In this document: in pieces, positions 45,914 to 57,980 of the stretch
Numbering within the stretch: position 1 is the first letter of the stretch
Layout of the letters: each line of letters opens with the position of its first letter
Assembly (NCBI GenBank): GCA_032821775.1
Contig: JAVLRN010000004.1
Coordinates: 2,542,001 to 2,606,000, forward strand
Length of the DNA stretch: 64,000 nt
Source of the DNA: Sanguinoderma infundibulare
Lineage: Eukaryota > Basidiomycota > Agaricomycetes > Polyporales > Polyporaceae
Reading direction: 5' to 3'
Translations under genes and position numbers: made by a program
Notes under the pieces: generated by a model
Databases searched by the model: none
Told to the model about the DNA's origin: nothing
Seen by the model: only the letters and a program-made list of their open reading frames with translations

Positions 45914-48046
45914 ATGGCCCCCCCTGACTCCCTTGATGATGCTAGTGCTAAGCATCCTCACCTTGAGGGTGATACCAATGTCGATGACCCCCTTGCATCT
46001 AACATGGATGCACCTCCACTGTCTTTTTGCACCTCTTGCAACACTGCATGCAAGAAGTGCACCAAACCTGCTAAAACCTTGATTGATGCCACCAAGCCAG
46101 CAAAAGTGGTCTCCTCCAGCACTGAGGATTCCGCCATCATAGCTGCAACAACAAAGACCTTCTGGTCCAGGCAGGCTGCCCACCTGGAGGTAAAATACAG
46201 CAACCTTACAATGCAGGAGTCACTCAGTATGTTGCATGGCTTGTGTGTGCACTTGAACATTATATTGACACCTTACCTTCATTGACCTAACCCCCTTTAG
46301 ATGCATGTTCTGCCAACTGAACATTTCAGGTCTACAAACACTTCTGGAAGCCTGTACTCATTACCAAGCCTGACAGTGAGGTTAAAATCAGATTTGTCTG
46401 CACCATGTAAGTCCTTCTACTTCATTGCTACTCTGTGATATACTTGCTCATAGGCTTCATATTCAGTTCAGTTGTGACCAGTATGGCCTTATGAGTCATG
46501 AATGAGATGTCAAATGCAAGCCTCTGCTTTGGAAGGCTTGCATTTGGCATCTCATTCATTTCCTCATTAGATTATTTTATTCTGTATGCTAATGACATGT
46601 TACACAGGTTGACTAAGGCTCACACAGGGGAGTATCTAGCACACAGGCTTATGGAGCTCCTTGATGAGTTTGATATTGTTACAAAGATACCTCTTTCACT
46701 TGCTGACTAAGTTTGACACTCACACAGTACCTCTGAATCAGGTTCTCTCTGTAACATGCAACAATGCACCCAACAATGTGAAGATGATGCAGCAAATGAA
46801 GAAACTCAAAACAACTTTCAGGGGCCCAAAGGGTGTGTTCAGTGTTTTGGGCATGTCACACAGTATAGTGAGATTAAAGATGGAGTGGTTCTAGATCTCA
46901 TTTCAAATCTCCTTGTACCACACTAACACTACCATTTTTTAGGCTATCCTCTCCCAATTTAGCACCAAGGACAAGGTGGGGGTTGTTAGTGATGCTGAGG
47001 CTGACCTGTCAGCTTTGGGTAACTCTAAGGATGTTGATGAAGGTGAAGAAGATGATGATGCTCATGAGGTAGCAGACAAGCAGGACATTGCACAAGAAGC
47101 TGAGGTGCACCCTGACCCAAAACTTATGGACAAGGACATCAAAGTGGGGTGCATTGCACTCAAGAAGGTGTGCATGCTACCTTTTGACTAACTACTGTTT
47201 GTATTATAGTTTGAGACCTGTACATGAATTACAGATCATCAACTTGTCCAATAAAGTGTGAAACAGCCCAACAGTCCATGTGGAGCTTGCACACCAGGTC
47301 AAACACACTGACCAGCACAGTGAGGTCTTCATCTGAGCAGTTTGCACCTGATGGAACATGGTTATGATGGTCTTCAAGTGTGCTATCCAGCTCAGAAAGA
47401 CCCAGTATGGCATTTGTGACATGGCCAAGTTTAACAAAAGCCAGGGCATCCAATTGCATCAATTCATCTTTGAGAAACCTGAATGGTGCATCTTACAAGA
47501 GCTGTACACTCTGCTTGCAGTGAATTTCTCCTGAGTTTGTCTTCAGTCCATGCACATGCATTGACATAATGTTTTTCGACAAGTTGGACTCAATTGCAAT
47601 GGTGCATCATGATGCTTGACTCATGAGAGTATTGTGCATTGTCATGCTGACATCTTCTGAACCTCACAGACATTCCTGGAGATGACAATAAAGATTTTGC
47701 ATAGCTTCACACTCCTTGTTCAAGACATCATCCCATGGATCGACATGATGATGAAGCATTTTAAGGAAACCTATGACAATATTCAAAAGTGTTCAATTGT
47801 GCATGCGGTGGCCCATTGTAGTTTTAAGATGCTGCAAAAGTACTATCATCACATGGAGGAACCTCCAATATACCATATTGCCATGTGTACATCTATTTTC
47901 TCTTCTTTATTATGCATCGAAAGCCTCAGTATCAAATTAATGTCTTTATCAGTGCTCCACCCATGCTACAAGCAGAAGTACTTTGTGCACCCCCAATGGC
48001 CTTGGTCTTGGGTTGACCAGTCCCTCTGCCTGGTGTGTGCTGAGTA
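45914..48046 (+). pseudogene. hAT-family transposase relic
   Basis: Pieces in several plus frames match the order of a basidiomycete hAT transposase. In order they are MAPPDSLDDASAKHP, then VYKHFWKPVLITKPDSEVKI with RFVCTM (BED-like N-terminus), AHTGEYLAHRLMELLDEFDI, NNAPNNVKMMQQM, AILSQFSTKDK and an acidic block DEGEEDDDAHE. Beyond these come NLSNKV, an EMTIKILHSFTLLVQDIIPW segment, and IYHIAMC followed by SVLHPCYKQKYFV in the C-terminal dimerisation region. Frame changes and stops show it is inactive. Confidence 0.75.
46498..46559. repeat. Near-perfect 26-bp hairpin
   Basis: Arms 46498-46523 and 46534-46559 are inverted repeats with one mismatch, separated by a 10-nt loop (CTGCTTTGGA). It lies inside the hAT relic. 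Confidence 0.9.
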
Positions 48047-48309
48047 AAATGATCACTACTGCAACACTTCAGATCTGGCTGAAGAAGGTAATGTGAATGT
48101 GACCACATCAAGTCACACACAAGGTGAACATGCTGACTGGCCAGGTGGAGCCAATCCAACCACAGCAGTAAGTACTTCATTACACACCTGTAGTGTCACC
48201 TTCCAAGCTAATTGCTAACAGACTCAGGCTGCTCATGACATGCTCACATTCATCACTGGTATGAATAAGCTTAAACAGGTAGATGCACTTAAAGAATATC
48301 TAGAGGTGC

Positions 48310-48714
48310 TAAGGCTGAGCATAGGTCCAGGTTATATTACAGGTAACCTAGACCTGACCTGCAGAATTGCCTATAGGTTAATAACTTGTAGGTTCAGATA
48401 CGTATATCATGAATTAGCTGCAAATCTGAATCAGCCATTTTATAAGATATCACAGATTAGGTTTTAGATCACCTACAAAGTGACCTCTATTTTTGTTTAT
48501 CTATAAATATTTATTGGGCTTTTTCACTATTTCTAGTCTGTTTGAAACTATTTGGTAAAATCAATAATGTTACCTATGATTTATAGGTCTTTTATTTGTA
48601 AGTTTAGATTAAAAATTAAATTGATTCATACAGTTCCCAATCAAAGTCTCAAAAGCTGACAAACTCACAGGTTCAGATCTGAATCAACTATAGGTTAACC
48701 TATGCCCAGCCTTA
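48310..48714 (+). mobile_element. 405-bp MITE, copy F
   Basis: Starts TAAGGCTGAGCATAGG and ends CTATGCCCAGCCTTA, so it has terminal inverted repeats related to those of elements A-D but a different, AT-rich interior. The reverse complement of 49160-49564 is nearly identical over its whole length. I see differences only near one end. Confidence 0.85.
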
Positions 48715-48737
48715 GGTAGCTCCACCAGCTGCTGTTT

Positions 48738-48794
48738 CAGTTGCAGTGACACTCTTTTCCTTTTCCTTCCCCTCCCCTTCTTTTTCTTCTTCAA
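48738..48794. repeat. Polypyrimidine tract between the MITE pair
   Basis: A run of C and T with few interruptions (ACTCTTTTCC to TTCTTCTTC) in the 445-bp spacer. On the minus strand it forms part of an open frame reading LLKKKKKGRGRKRKR. No gene is recognised. Confidence 0.6.
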
Positions 48795-49159
48795 CAATGC
48801 CACAGCTTCTGCTTCTGGAACCAGGTAAGGATACCTAGCCCATGAACCAAGCATGGTGCTCACATGCACAGTTTCATCAGACAGAGAGTGCCAGAGGCAA
48901 GAAGACTGTCAGCTGCCCACAAAAGAATGTATGCTCAGTATCCATGGATATTGCTGAAGTGATCAAAGGATGTTCAGCGGTGTTATGCATGCCACATTAG
49001 CAACATAACTTATGTAGTGCTTAGGCAATGCAAGGCTTACCTGGGATAGACAGGATGTCCAGAGCCATACACACTAGAGCTGTGTTCATTGTCTGATTTT
49101 TGAGTGCATTGTTCCAATACTGGAGCAGATTCATCAAAGTTGCTCATGGAGGCACCTCT

Positions 49160-49564
49160 TGAGGCTGGACATAGGTTAACCTATAGTTGATTCAGATCTG
49201 AACCTGTGAGTTTGTCAGCTTTTGAGACTTTGATTGGGAACTGTATGAATCAATTTAATTTTTAATCTAAACTTACAAATAAAAGACCTATAAATCATAG
49301 GTAACATTATTGATTTTACCAAATAGTTTCAAACAGACTAGAAATAGTGAAAAAGCCCAATAAATATTTATAGATAAACAAAAATAGAGGTCACTTTGTA
49401 GGTGATCTAAAACCTAATCTGTGATATCTTATAAAATGGCTGATTCAGATTTGCAGCTAATTCATGATATACGTATCTGAACCTACAAGTTATTAACCTA
49501 TAGGCAATTCTGCAGGTCAGGTCTAGGTTACCTGTAATATAACCTGGACCTATGCTCAGCCTTA
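49160..49564 (-). mobile_element. 405-bp MITE, copy G (inverted)
   Basis: The reverse-oriented partner of 48310-48714, of equal length and near-identical sequence. The left end reads TTGAGGCTGGACATAGG and the right end CCTATGCTCAGCCTTA. Confidence 0.85.
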
Positions 49565-49699
49565 GGGCTACCTCAGATGATGCCATTACACTATCTGACT
49601 AGTACTTATACTGTAACATTGCCTATATATAAAAATGCACTTCATTGACCATGGTTTGTTGTGCTATATGTAATTTTTTATGTCACTTACCCGCCAATC

Positions 49700-49891
49700 C
49701 ACAAAACCTGCAAGTTGCTTTGCAGATCTGGGTTATTCTGCAGGTATACCCACAGGCACCCACACCCACACCTGCAGGTCCAGATCCTCTGGTGGGTCTG
49801 ACCTATATGGATCCAGGTAGTAACTTTGAACATTCAATTACCTGCAGGTTCAGATCTGGGTGACCCACAGGTTGATCCATGTTCAGCCTTA
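49700..49891. mobile_element. MITE-like right end E
   Basis: Ends CCATGTTCAGCCTTAG preceded by ACCCACACCCACACCTGCAGG-type subterminal repeats. No matching left end is seen nearby. It abuts the gypsy pol sequence. Confidence 0.5.
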
Positions 49892-52800
49892 GTTTTGGCA
49901 CTTTGACAGTCTGCCCATATCTGCCCTTTTTTGTGTACCCTCCAGCACCCCCACAAACTCTTTTTAGCAGCAACAAAGGTAACTTTGACTTTTCTCTTCA
50001 TACTTTGCACCCTTTCTGCACTGAGGGCAGTGCAATACCAAGTGTGAGGTGGACAGATGAGTATCTGCAGAATGAAGGACTTACTAATAATTTTGGATAT
50101 AACCCTAGCCTAGAGTTACCAACTTTTCAGTCAAACTTCTGCTTCTTTGAAGGGTTTAAGGACCTGTACACAACTCCAAGCAGTGTAAATACAGCCTTCA
50201 AGCATGTAGATCAGAAGGTGAAGCCAGTATTTGATACAGTGTCTAAAGAGTGTAAGGTTACTCGACACTTTTCAGAGGATCAATTGAAGTCTTTGCTGCC
50301 ATTGAGTGCAAATGTATTAGATTTTGTCCCAACAGCAAAACTGACTTGGGAGTGCATTGACAACATCAACATCAATCAAGATGGATATCTATAATCTGAA
50401 GAAGAGAAGCTGTTTCTCCATATTCTCAGACTAAATGAGAAGTGCATTGCATTTGAGGATAATAACTGCAGTATGCTCTGAGAGGACTACTTTTCACCAT
50501 ACATTATGCCAGTAGTCCCCCATGAAGCCTGGAAGCTGCCCAACATTCCAGTACCACCAGAAATTAAGAAGAAGGTTATTAAGATTATTTGAGAGAAGAT
50601 TGCTGCAGAGATTTATAAGTCAAGTCAAGCATTCTATCATTCACGATAGTTTTGCATGCTAAAGAAGAATAGAGACTTGTGATTGATCTATAACCTTCAG
50701 CTGCTTAACAAAGTCAGTGTAAGAGACACAGGAGTACTACCTATCCTGGATGACTTTGTGAAGCCATTTGCAGGATACTAATGCTTTACAGTGTTCAATC
50801 TGTTCTCTGGATATGATGCACTCATTGTCGATCCATGTAGCAGAGACCTGACCTCCTTTATAACACTTTTCAAACTTCTGTGAATCATCTGCATGTCCCA
50901 GGGATATATCAATTCTTCTGCAGAGTTTCAGAACTGTATGAATTTTATCCTATAAAATGAAATTTCTCACACTGCAAATATATTCATTGATGACCTCTCA
51001 ATCAAAGGATTCAAAAGTCAGTATCTCGATCAGGCAGAAAACCTAAAGAATATCTCTGCAAACTCTGGCATTAGATAGTTTATATGAGAGCATATGTTAG
51101 ATGTGCATAGGATTTTTCACAGACTATCACATGCAAGTGCAACAGTCTCAGTGAAGAAAATGCAGATCTGCAAGCCTGAAGTGATCATTGTTAGACAAAA
51201 GTGTAGTTCTAAAGGACAGCTCCCAGAAGATGTCAAGATTGAGAAAGTCCAAAAGTGGCCAGCACTACAGACAGTCAAGGATGTGTGAGGCTTTCTAAGG
51301 TTATGCAGTACAGTGCAGATTTGGATGAAGGAATACTCAGAAATCTGTTAGCCTCTGACAGAACTCATCAGAAAGCATGCTGAGTTTGTATGGGACCAGA
51401 GGCATGAAGGAGCTTTTCAGTGACTCAAACAGCTAATCTCCTCTGCACCAGCACTACACTCTATAGACTATGACTGTGACAGGTTAGTCTACATGTTGAT
51501 TGACTCCAGTAATATTGCAGTTGGGTTTATCCTTTCTCAGAAGGATGAAAATGGTCAGCAAAGGCCAGTGCAATATGGATCCCTCTTATTCAATGAGTGA
51601 GAGTCCAGATATAGCCAATCTAAGCTAGAGCTGTATGGATGCTTCTATGCACTGCAACATTGGAGGCTGTATCTTATTGGCATTAAAAGGTTGATACTAG
51701 AGGTCAATGCAAAGTATATTAAAAATATGCTCAATAATCCTGACCTTCAATCAAATGCTATGATCAACTGTTGAATTCAGAAAATACTTCTTTTTGATTT
51801 TCAGCTACAGCATGTCCCTGCAGACAGACACAGAGGACCTGATGCCCTTTCAAGGAGAAGACCAACAGATGAGAAAAGGCAAAAGGCTAAGAAATTAAAT
51901 CAGTGGATGGATGAGACATCACTATTTCTTATGTAGAAGGATTCTATAACCATCACACCTTCTGAAGTACCAGCTCTATATGCAACAGACAATAAACAAG
52001 AGCAGGCACTCTACAATATCCAGCATTTTTTGAGACCTTAAAGACTCTATCATTTTTATCTATCCAAGCAAAGAGGCAATTCCTACAGCAAGCAACTCAG
52101 TTCTTCATGACTGCAGAGAAGATGTACAAACAGTGCAATTAGAAATCACCTTTAGCAGTAGTTTTTGATAATGATCAGTGGTATAGCATTCTCACAAAAG
52201 CTCATGAAAAGCTGGGTCACAGAGGAGTCTATAGTATATTCCATCATGTGCATGAGCAATTCTATTGGCCTAACTTATTTCAGAATGTCAAACATCATGT
52301 AAGCACCTGCCATCAATGTCAGCTGTGGAACACCAAGTGTATAGAGGTCTCTTCCACCATTCACACACCTGTCACTCTCTTTCTTAGATTTATGTGAACA
52401 TCATGTTTATACTGAGTGTTAATGGGTATAAATATATCATTGCAGCATGCAATGACCTCTCACATGCAGCTGAAGGATGTGTACTGTGAAGGATCACTGC
52501 AAAAGCCATTGCCAAATTTCTATGGAAAGAAATCATCTCTCAGTATGGGCATATTGCAGAGATTATCATGGATAATGGTGCAGAGTTTAAGAGAGCAACT
52601 GAGTGACTGCTGAAGTGTTATGGCATTCTTCAAATCAAGATATCTCCCTATAATAAACACAGCAATGGTATTTTTGAATAAGGTCATTTTACCATTCATA
52701 AAGCAATCCTAAAAGATTGTCAAAGAGATATTCAGCAATAGCCAAAGAAGGTTCATCTAGCATTCTTTACAGACCATATTACCATACAGCAGTTTACAGA

Positions 52801-53250
52801 ATTTAGCCCTTTTTATCTGCTTCATGGTGTCTATCCTATTCTCCCCTTTGACCTTACAGAAGCCACATTCATAATCAGCACATACCATGCAGGATTGTCT
52901 TCAGCATACCTATTAGCCTTGTGAATGTGGCAGCTAAACAAGCATCCTTAAGACCTTAAGTATGCAAGTGATACTATACTTCACTTTGGATCAGGTCAAA
53001 GGAACAGTTTGAGAAGCACTTTAGGTACCAGCTGAAGAAGCTGTCCATCAGGTTGAGATGCAGGCCTTGTGGACAAGTACACACTACAGTACTTTAGACC
53101 ATACATAGTATATCAGAAGACAGTGCATAATGTATACATTCTGACAGAACTGGATGGAACATTCCTTCGGCAAGGGTATGCTGCATTTAGAGTGATTTCC
53201 TATAAGCCAAGATTGCCTCACAATGATGCACATTTAAGGCCTCTGACCAC
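49892..53250 (+). pseudogene. Ty3/gypsy pol (RT, RNase H, integrase), decayed
   Basis: In order: a pol N-terminal block (SVRWTDEYLQNEGLTNNFGY); the RT region WKLPNIPVPPEIKKKVIKII, LLNKVSVRDTGVLPILDDF and TVFNLFSGYD; the RT catalytic box FIDD at 50983-50994; RNase H (LIDSSNIAVGFILSQ, then SRYSQSKLELYGCFYAL); HVPADRHRGPDALSRR; and an integrase HHCC finger (HEKLGHRGVYSIFHH to CHQCQ) at about 52200-52325. It ends with VHNVYILTELDGTF and a short tail. Stops (TGA, TAG) lie throughout where Trp, Arg or Gln is expected. It is in the same orientation as the gag-protease at 37-40 kb and may be the rest of that element. Confidence 0.88.
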
Positions 53251-53264
53251 AGAACTCGACCATG

Positions 53265-54340
53265 TGACCACCATACAATACAACACAAGGCAATGCAACT
53301 GTGCAATCATACAATGCAACTATGTGACATAACTGTGTGATGCAACCATGCAATGTAACCATGCAATCATGCAATGTGACAGTGTGATAGTGCAATGTGA
53401 TAGTGCAACAGTGTGATGTGATGGTGTGATGTAACAGTGTGACTGTGCAACTGTGTGATGCTATCACATTCTAACATGGTCTGATAGGTCAACAAACCAT
53501 TAGACCTGACCACCTGCTGCTGCACTAAGACTAGACTAATGAAGACCTTAATCAGACCTGAACCCTATAGGTATCACAACTCAGCCCAACTTCCTACCAA
53601 TCATGTGATAGTAGAACATCAGGCTATAAGTTAAGTCACTCAGATTTTCTTTTTATTGTGAGGCACATAGTTGCAGGTTGTCTCTCACAAATCTTACTTA
53701 TGTGACAGGCACTGGCTGTGACTTCTGAGGTCAACCAAGTCAGATGACTGCACAACTGTGTGACTGCAACTATGTGATGCAATTGCATAATGTGACCATG
53801 TGACATAATTGTGTGATGCAATCATGTGACTATATCAAACACTGCTAAGAGAAGATGATGGATGACTGTCCAATCTCATTGCAATCATACAAGGATGGTG
53901 GAAGTTTTAGAGGGATTTCAACATGAACTTTGTATTTACCCTTTGAGCATAGCTATCATCTCTGATGTACTTAATCTCCCTCACTATCATTCAGACAGAC
54001 AATCTTCCACCCCTCACTGTTCACTGCTCATTTCTCTGAGTGCAACCATGACTGCAATGTAGCAATGTAGCAACACTGATATAGTGACATTATAACTGTG
54101 ACATTGTGACATTGTGACATTGTGACAGCAATGTAGTGATGCAGTGACTGTGACACTCTGACTGCAATGGCAACACATTGTGCAACCTCCCTGCAGCTTC
54201 TCTCCTCCTACCTTTTGATATCTTCCATCTCTCTTTGGCTTTGACTTCGACTTTGCAACTTGTGATCTATAACTGTTCAACTATGACACAGTGACCATGA
54301 CACAGTAACCTGTGACTATTCAACTGCATGACTCTGTGAC
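53265..54340. repeat. CAATGTGAC-type low-complexity blocks
   Basis: Blocks at about 53265-53475, 53745-53830, 54040-54175 and 54265-54335 are made of short words such as GTGACA, GTGATG, GCAATG and GCAACT in irregular order. They are satellite-like but without a fixed period. Single-copy-like sequence separates the blocks. Confidence 0.65.
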
Positions 54341-55291
54341 TTGCGACTTCACACCCTCTTTTATCCACCTTTCAGTACTTGTTATAGTTGTGATCAAAGG
54401 GAACCTGAGACTGTACTTGCCCCTCAACACTGGTAATGTGGCTCCAATCTCATCTCCCTCAGCCCTTGATTGTTCTGACTGTCTACAGACTCTGGAATGA
54501 TGTATCAGTGATCTATTAGAAGATTCAGCATCTGATTTAGATGAAGATAAAGATTTAAAATCTGAGATCAACAGTGAAGCAAGCAGATCCTTGGAAGACT
54601 CTAATGAATGGTTCACATAAGTGCTGCCCTGGCCAGTCAAGCAGTGCAGTGCCTACCTCTCATATAATCCTTGCCTCCCATCAATGCCCTTCTCACCCAA
54701 CTTTCACCATCTTTAACAGCACTGACACTCACCCTGCTTTACTATATGTTACTGCATCACATTCACTCCTCAGACATGCATTATGGTCTATGCCTCAGTC
54801 TGAACACAGACTTTAAACCCTTCATTGCATGGCAAACCCCCCTCTTTCCCTCCAGTTGCTTCACTATGCCAGCAAACATAGTTTGCACAGTTTACAGTGA
54901 GTTCACCAGCCTGTGGACCCTCTTCCTCTTTAGCTCAGATGCTGACACCACCCTTCACTTCAATTTTATTCTTTATCTATTCAACTACCACTGCTTTGAT
55001 GTCAAAATTCTAGCCCTCTGTGTCTTCAATAACTCTGCTGACATTATCTTCCATCATGGCAAGTGATATTACATCATTTCTGGGTGAATCTTTCAGGACA
55101 GGCAGACTGTTAGAGATGGTGACTTTTTGAATGGCAGTGATGAAGAAGCCTCAGTGACCTCATCTGGTTCCACCCTCTCTTCCATCAACTTCTGCCTACT
55201 AGTGCACAACTTCAAGGCAGATGACCTTCCACTTGAGCTTCAACTCCTTTGCTTCCTCCCTCTCCAACTGACACTTCAAGTGTGAGAGAGT
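54341..55291. other. Unassigned repeat-region DNA
   Basis: Plus-strand open frames (54574-54816, 54671-55066) and an acidic stretch (DLLEDSASDLDEDKDL) are readable but unrecognised. It lies between pol and the truncated LTR. Confidence 0.35.
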
Positions 55292-55848
55292 TGTCATACA
55301 TAGTGTATGACTGATCTATTAGACAGAGAGCCAGTTCAGCATCAGAACTGCCTTGACTTTGAAGAATCTATCTTTAGGTTCAGAAAGCTGCCAGGGCAAA
55401 AGGAGGACAGAGAGTCAGTCAAAAAGGGACCTGAGGAGGAAGCCGAGAGCTCAAGGAGCAGGATGCATGCTAGGAGCAATATGATCTAGCACAAACTCTA
55501 CATGCACTCTCCATTAAGGTTCAAGCATGATGACTAATACACATTACTATACACATGCTCAGTCAGCACAGATTTTTCCTTTTGTGTGATATAACTTTAT
55601 TATTATTTGAGAATGACTATTATACTCTACTCTTTTATCCTTTGAGCATTTTCACACTATATATTTTAACCTATTATTCCTCATGCTTAATTTTCTGAGG
55701 ATGCCTTTTGTCCTGACCTATTATATTTGAGAATATTTTTGGGTATATAGCATAATAATTGTGCATATTTTATTATACAGATATGTTATTTCCATGCTGG
55801 TTGGTGGACTATTGTTATTCCTTTATTGTTCATAGGATTATTTCACAC
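55292..55848 (+). mobile_element. LTR copy 3, truncated
   Basis: Starts TGTCATAC and follows the LTR at 35658-36735, with a deletion of about 60 bp, to about the two-thirds point. It stops at TTTCACAC (55848), where unrelated DNA begins. It has the orientation and position expected of the 3' LTR of the split gypsy element. Confidence 0.75.
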
Positions 55849-56732
55849 TTTGGTCTGTGCCCCAGTTGTTGAGATATAGGTCTGAAAAGCATGGTGTGTC
55901 TGAGGGTTGATGACTCCAGCATGCCATAGAAGGGTCAGAAATCTGAGAATGAATGCTACATTTTGGATATAGCAGTCAGTAGCTTTAAAAAGAAACAACA
56001 ATAATGAAAATCTATCAGTCCATGACTGAACAATAACAACAATGATTCCTGCCTTCCTCAATACATTTAAAGGCTTATTGACACCCATAAAAAACTCACA
56101 TATTTATGGGTGTAGGTGATACCCACAACCCTCAAGGTTTTGCACCCACACTCAAAGATACCTATGGACTGTGGGTGTGAATTTTTCATGGGTGTGAGTG
56201 TGGGTGTGGATAAGCACTCTGACACTCACGGGTTCACTCACACTACAGCCTAGTCTCTGACCTCTACATTGCAGTCCTTATATACAATTACAGAAAGATG
56301 CACAGACTATATACCTGTGTGATCACATTTGACACCTATAGGTCTGCAGGTAACAATAAGGTTAGAGAACAATATGGGTGTCCATTTACATAACAATGAC
56401 CAATGACCATAATGGACCAGGACCAGGCTACTCTGAGGTCAGCCTTCTAAGATAAGATAAGATAAACTACATCTGGGGTCACACCCTCAGATAAGATAGG
56501 ATGAGAGATAATAATAAACACCATCCAGGCCATGCCAGACTTTAAGAATAACAAGTTGCTGAATATAGCATGAAAAACTATGACACTATCCCCTCTTCAA
56601 GATTTGAACTCCTGTGAAGTGTACATTTTAAATATGACAATTGAACTAAGCCTGTATTGGACATGGATTGGTGAGAGAGATGGATTGAACAGCATTGAAG
56701 TGTGCAGCATGAAACTCATCAAGTATGTCTTT
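55849..56732. other. Unassigned repeat-region DNA with short repeats
   Basis: Contains a GGGTGTGGGTGTG/ACACCCATAAAAAACTCACA repeat (56080-56220) that recurs at the right edge of the window, and a tandem GATAAGATAAGATAA tract (56450-56465). No gene seen. Confidence 0.45.
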
Positions 56733-57980
56733 TAAGACTGAACATGGATCACCTGTGGATCGACCTAAATCTATATCTGTGGGAATCAGATCTACACAGG
56801 TTAAGAACCATTCTGACCCATACCAACAGATCTTTGACCTGATACCTATGGGTTTACTCATGCAAAGACCCATACCCACAGAGACCTGCAAGATCCACTT
56901 AAATATATATAAGTTTGAGCTTTTGTGTGTAATTTTGTGTGTAATTTTGTGTATTTTATTTATTTAAAATTAAAATTAAATATCATATATTAACTAAAAG
57001 ATTAACACTATTAAGATAACTATGTAGATGTCAAAGATGGTGATTGCAGCACCTTCAGGCAGCTCATCTGGAACCTCCACATGCATCCTGTTATACACTT
57101 AGAAGACATTATAACACTGTGTGATGTTGTAGCCCTTCTGTATCCATTATCTCATCATCTCACATGTTTCACCTCTTATGTATACTCATCCTTCTCTACA
57201 TCCTGTACTTGCCCCTTTAGATGCAGCTTTGAAGCTGAATGTCACAGATGTGCCTGAATAGTAGACTGGACATCAGTGTAATGCTATTTATAAGGTAAGG
57301 TGATAACAATGGTGATAGATGAGGGTAGGGGTGTGTGCAGATGAGGGTGACTGGATGAATGTCAATAAGAGTGTGAGCATTGTGAGCAGCATGAGAGGTC
57401 ATAGGTAGTCATCAAAGTTGAAGACTTAGCCACCAAACAGCAGGGTGAAACAGCACATGTGTGTGTTATTTCTAAGTCAAGCTAAAGTTGATAGAAAAGA
57501 GGGTAAAAGAGGCAAGTGTATAAAACAAGGAGGTAGATGCAGTACATGCAGATGAATACCACATTGTATAGTAGCACAACATATTCAAATATTGAAATTG
57601 TAATATACTTGTATATGCTAAATTGCATTATAATAATGTATTCTTAGCCTCTATAAGATGATTTAAATGCCTGCATAGGCTGGAGAGGAGGTTAAAGGCA
57701 ACAGACCTGATCATAGATTAATCAAATAAACAGTTGCTACTGCACTCATTGTGAACAAATAGGTTATACAGGCCACTCATTGGAGACATACAGACTGCTT
57801 ATTTTTTTGGAAAAACCCATGAGTAACCTGCAGATAACTCACAGCCTCAAAATCTCTGACTTAAATCCATCTCTGACTTATGCACCAGATACTTATACTC
57901 ACAAGACCCATTACCTATAGATTCAGATCTGGATATATATGAGTATACCTGCAAAAAATCTATATCCATGTTCAGCCTTG
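56733..57980. mobile_element. Long MITE-like element D
   Basis: Starts TAAGACTGAACATGG and ends CCATGTTCAGCCTTG, the same ends as element A with one change each. It has ACCTGT/ACCCATACC subterminal repeats and a non-coding interior of about 1 kb. It abuts the chromodomain end of a gypsy pol fragment. Confidence 0.7.

Noticed and set aside
53265..53475. Possible CRISPR-like or fixed-period array
   Set aside because: Words recur without constant repeat length or spacers, and the host is a eukaryote.
56449..56470. Tandem GATAAG words as a GATA-factor target cluster
   Set aside because: A short simple repeat in AT-rich repeat DNA with no gene next to it.
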